In this document: one piece after another, positions 7,056 through 7,369 of the stretch
Layout of the letters: every line of letters starts with the position of its first letter
How positions within the stretch are numbered: position 1 is the stretch's first letter
Assembly (NCBI GenBank): GCA_937910835.1
Contig: CALEMG010000498.1
Span: 1-7,369, forward strand
Source of the DNA: an uncultured Alphaproteobacteria bacterium
GTDB lineage: Bacteria > Pseudomonadota > Alphaproteobacteria > Sneathiellales > Sneathiellaceae
Reading direction: 5' to 3'
Length of the DNA: 7,369 nt
Notes under the pieces: generated by a model
Database searches by the model: none
What the model was told of the DNA's origin: nothing
What the model saw: only the letters and a program-made list of their open reading frames with translations
Position numbers and translations under genes: made by a program

Positions 7056-7369
7056 CCATCAAGATAGAGCCGTTAACAAGGGAGGCATTTTCGCCTTTCG
7101 GTGATGTGATCGAGACAGACGGCGCAGAAAACTTTCCAATCAATAACGGATCAACGATCCGCTTTCACGATCTTGCGAATATAGAGACTGATGCTGGCGG
7201 GCGGGTTCTGGTGAATATCTTTCGCGCTAGTCCGCTCGACTATCCGCTGAATATTCGTCTGGTAGAGCGGCACCCGAAAGGAAGCCAGGCCTTTATTCCG
7301 CTTATTAGCCGTCCTTATCTCGTTCTGGTCGGCCTCAAAGGGGAACAGGTGCGAGCCGAGGATTTGCGC
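7052..7369 (+). CDS. allA: Ureidoglycolate lyase AllA (partial, cut by the right edge)
   Basis: AllA splits S-ureidoglycolate into glyoxylate and urea, the last step of the pathway. The frame opens at ATG 7052 within an ATGA overlap of the alc stop and stays open for 106 codons to the window edge; the family is about 160-170 residues, so roughly two thirds is present. It begins MTIKIEPLTREAFSPFGDVI, a typical AllA N terminus, followed by FPINNGSTIRFHDL near 31-44, VLVNIFRASP (56-65) and the diagnostic ERHPKGSQAFIPL (76-88), which holds the conserved His and Ser/Gln of the ureidoglycolate-binding cupin. There is only a weak ribosome site, so it is probably translated by coupling with alc. The end lies beyond the window. 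Confidence 0.94.
   Translation, partial: MTIKIEPLTREAFSPFGDVIETDGAENFPINNGSTIRFHDLANIETDAGGRVLVNIFRASPLDYPLNIRLVERHPKGSQAFIPLISRPYLVLVGLKGEQVRAEDLR

Noticed and set aside
1..7369. Mobile elements, CRISPR arrays, tRNA or rRNA genes
   Set aside because: No transposase-like frames, terminal inverted repeats, spaced direct-repeat arrays or RNA-gene signatures were seen. The window is almost fully occupied by pathway genes.

Overview
The window is a purine (urate/allantoin) catabolism locus built as two divergent gene groups around a 163-bp control region. Base composition is moderate. The split XdhA/XdhB xanthine dehydrogenase, the FCD-type GntR regulator and the PuuE/UraD/Alc/AllA set suggest a proteobacterium, most likely an alphaproteobacterium. 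This is inferred from gene content and protein similarity recalled from memory; no 16S or other taxonomic marker is present.

Left half, minus strand, read right to left: uraH (5-hydroxyisourate hydrolase, 3297-3650), xdhA (Fe-S/FAD subunit of xanthine dehydrogenase, 1778 to about 3244) and xdhB (molybdopterin subunit, start at 1785, running off the left edge). xdhB carries one in-frame TAG codon at 754-756. The reading frame then continues intact and clearly homologous for another 251 codons to the window edge. As sequenced, xdhB is therefore interrupted by a single nonsense codon.

Centre, 3651-3813: an AT-rich divergent regulatory region. It holds three copies of a GntR/FCD-type operator (best copy TTGTATACAA), each starting exactly 22 bp after the previous one. 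This is a likely binding array for the adjacent regulator.

Right half, plus strand: a GntR-family regulator (3814-4569), puuE (allantoinase, 4566-5498), uraD (OHCU decarboxylase, 5495-6007), alc (allantoicase, 6042-7055) and allA (ureidoglycolate lyase, from 7052, cut by the right edge). Three of the four junctions are 4-bp stop/start overlaps, so this is almost certainly one operon.

Together the genes encode hypoxanthine/xanthine to urate (XdhAB), then 5-hydroxyisourate to OHCU (UraH), OHCU to S-allantoin (UraD), allantoin to allantoate (PuuE), allantoate to ureidoglycolate plus urea (Alc), and ureidoglycolate to glyoxylate plus urea (AllA). The urate oxidase step and the Xdh maturation factor xdhC are not visible and may lie just outside. 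If the xdhB stop is real, the strain should have lost xanthine entry but kept the urate/allantoin branch. The pathway itself is known. The unusual points are the nonsense codon and the phased operator array.
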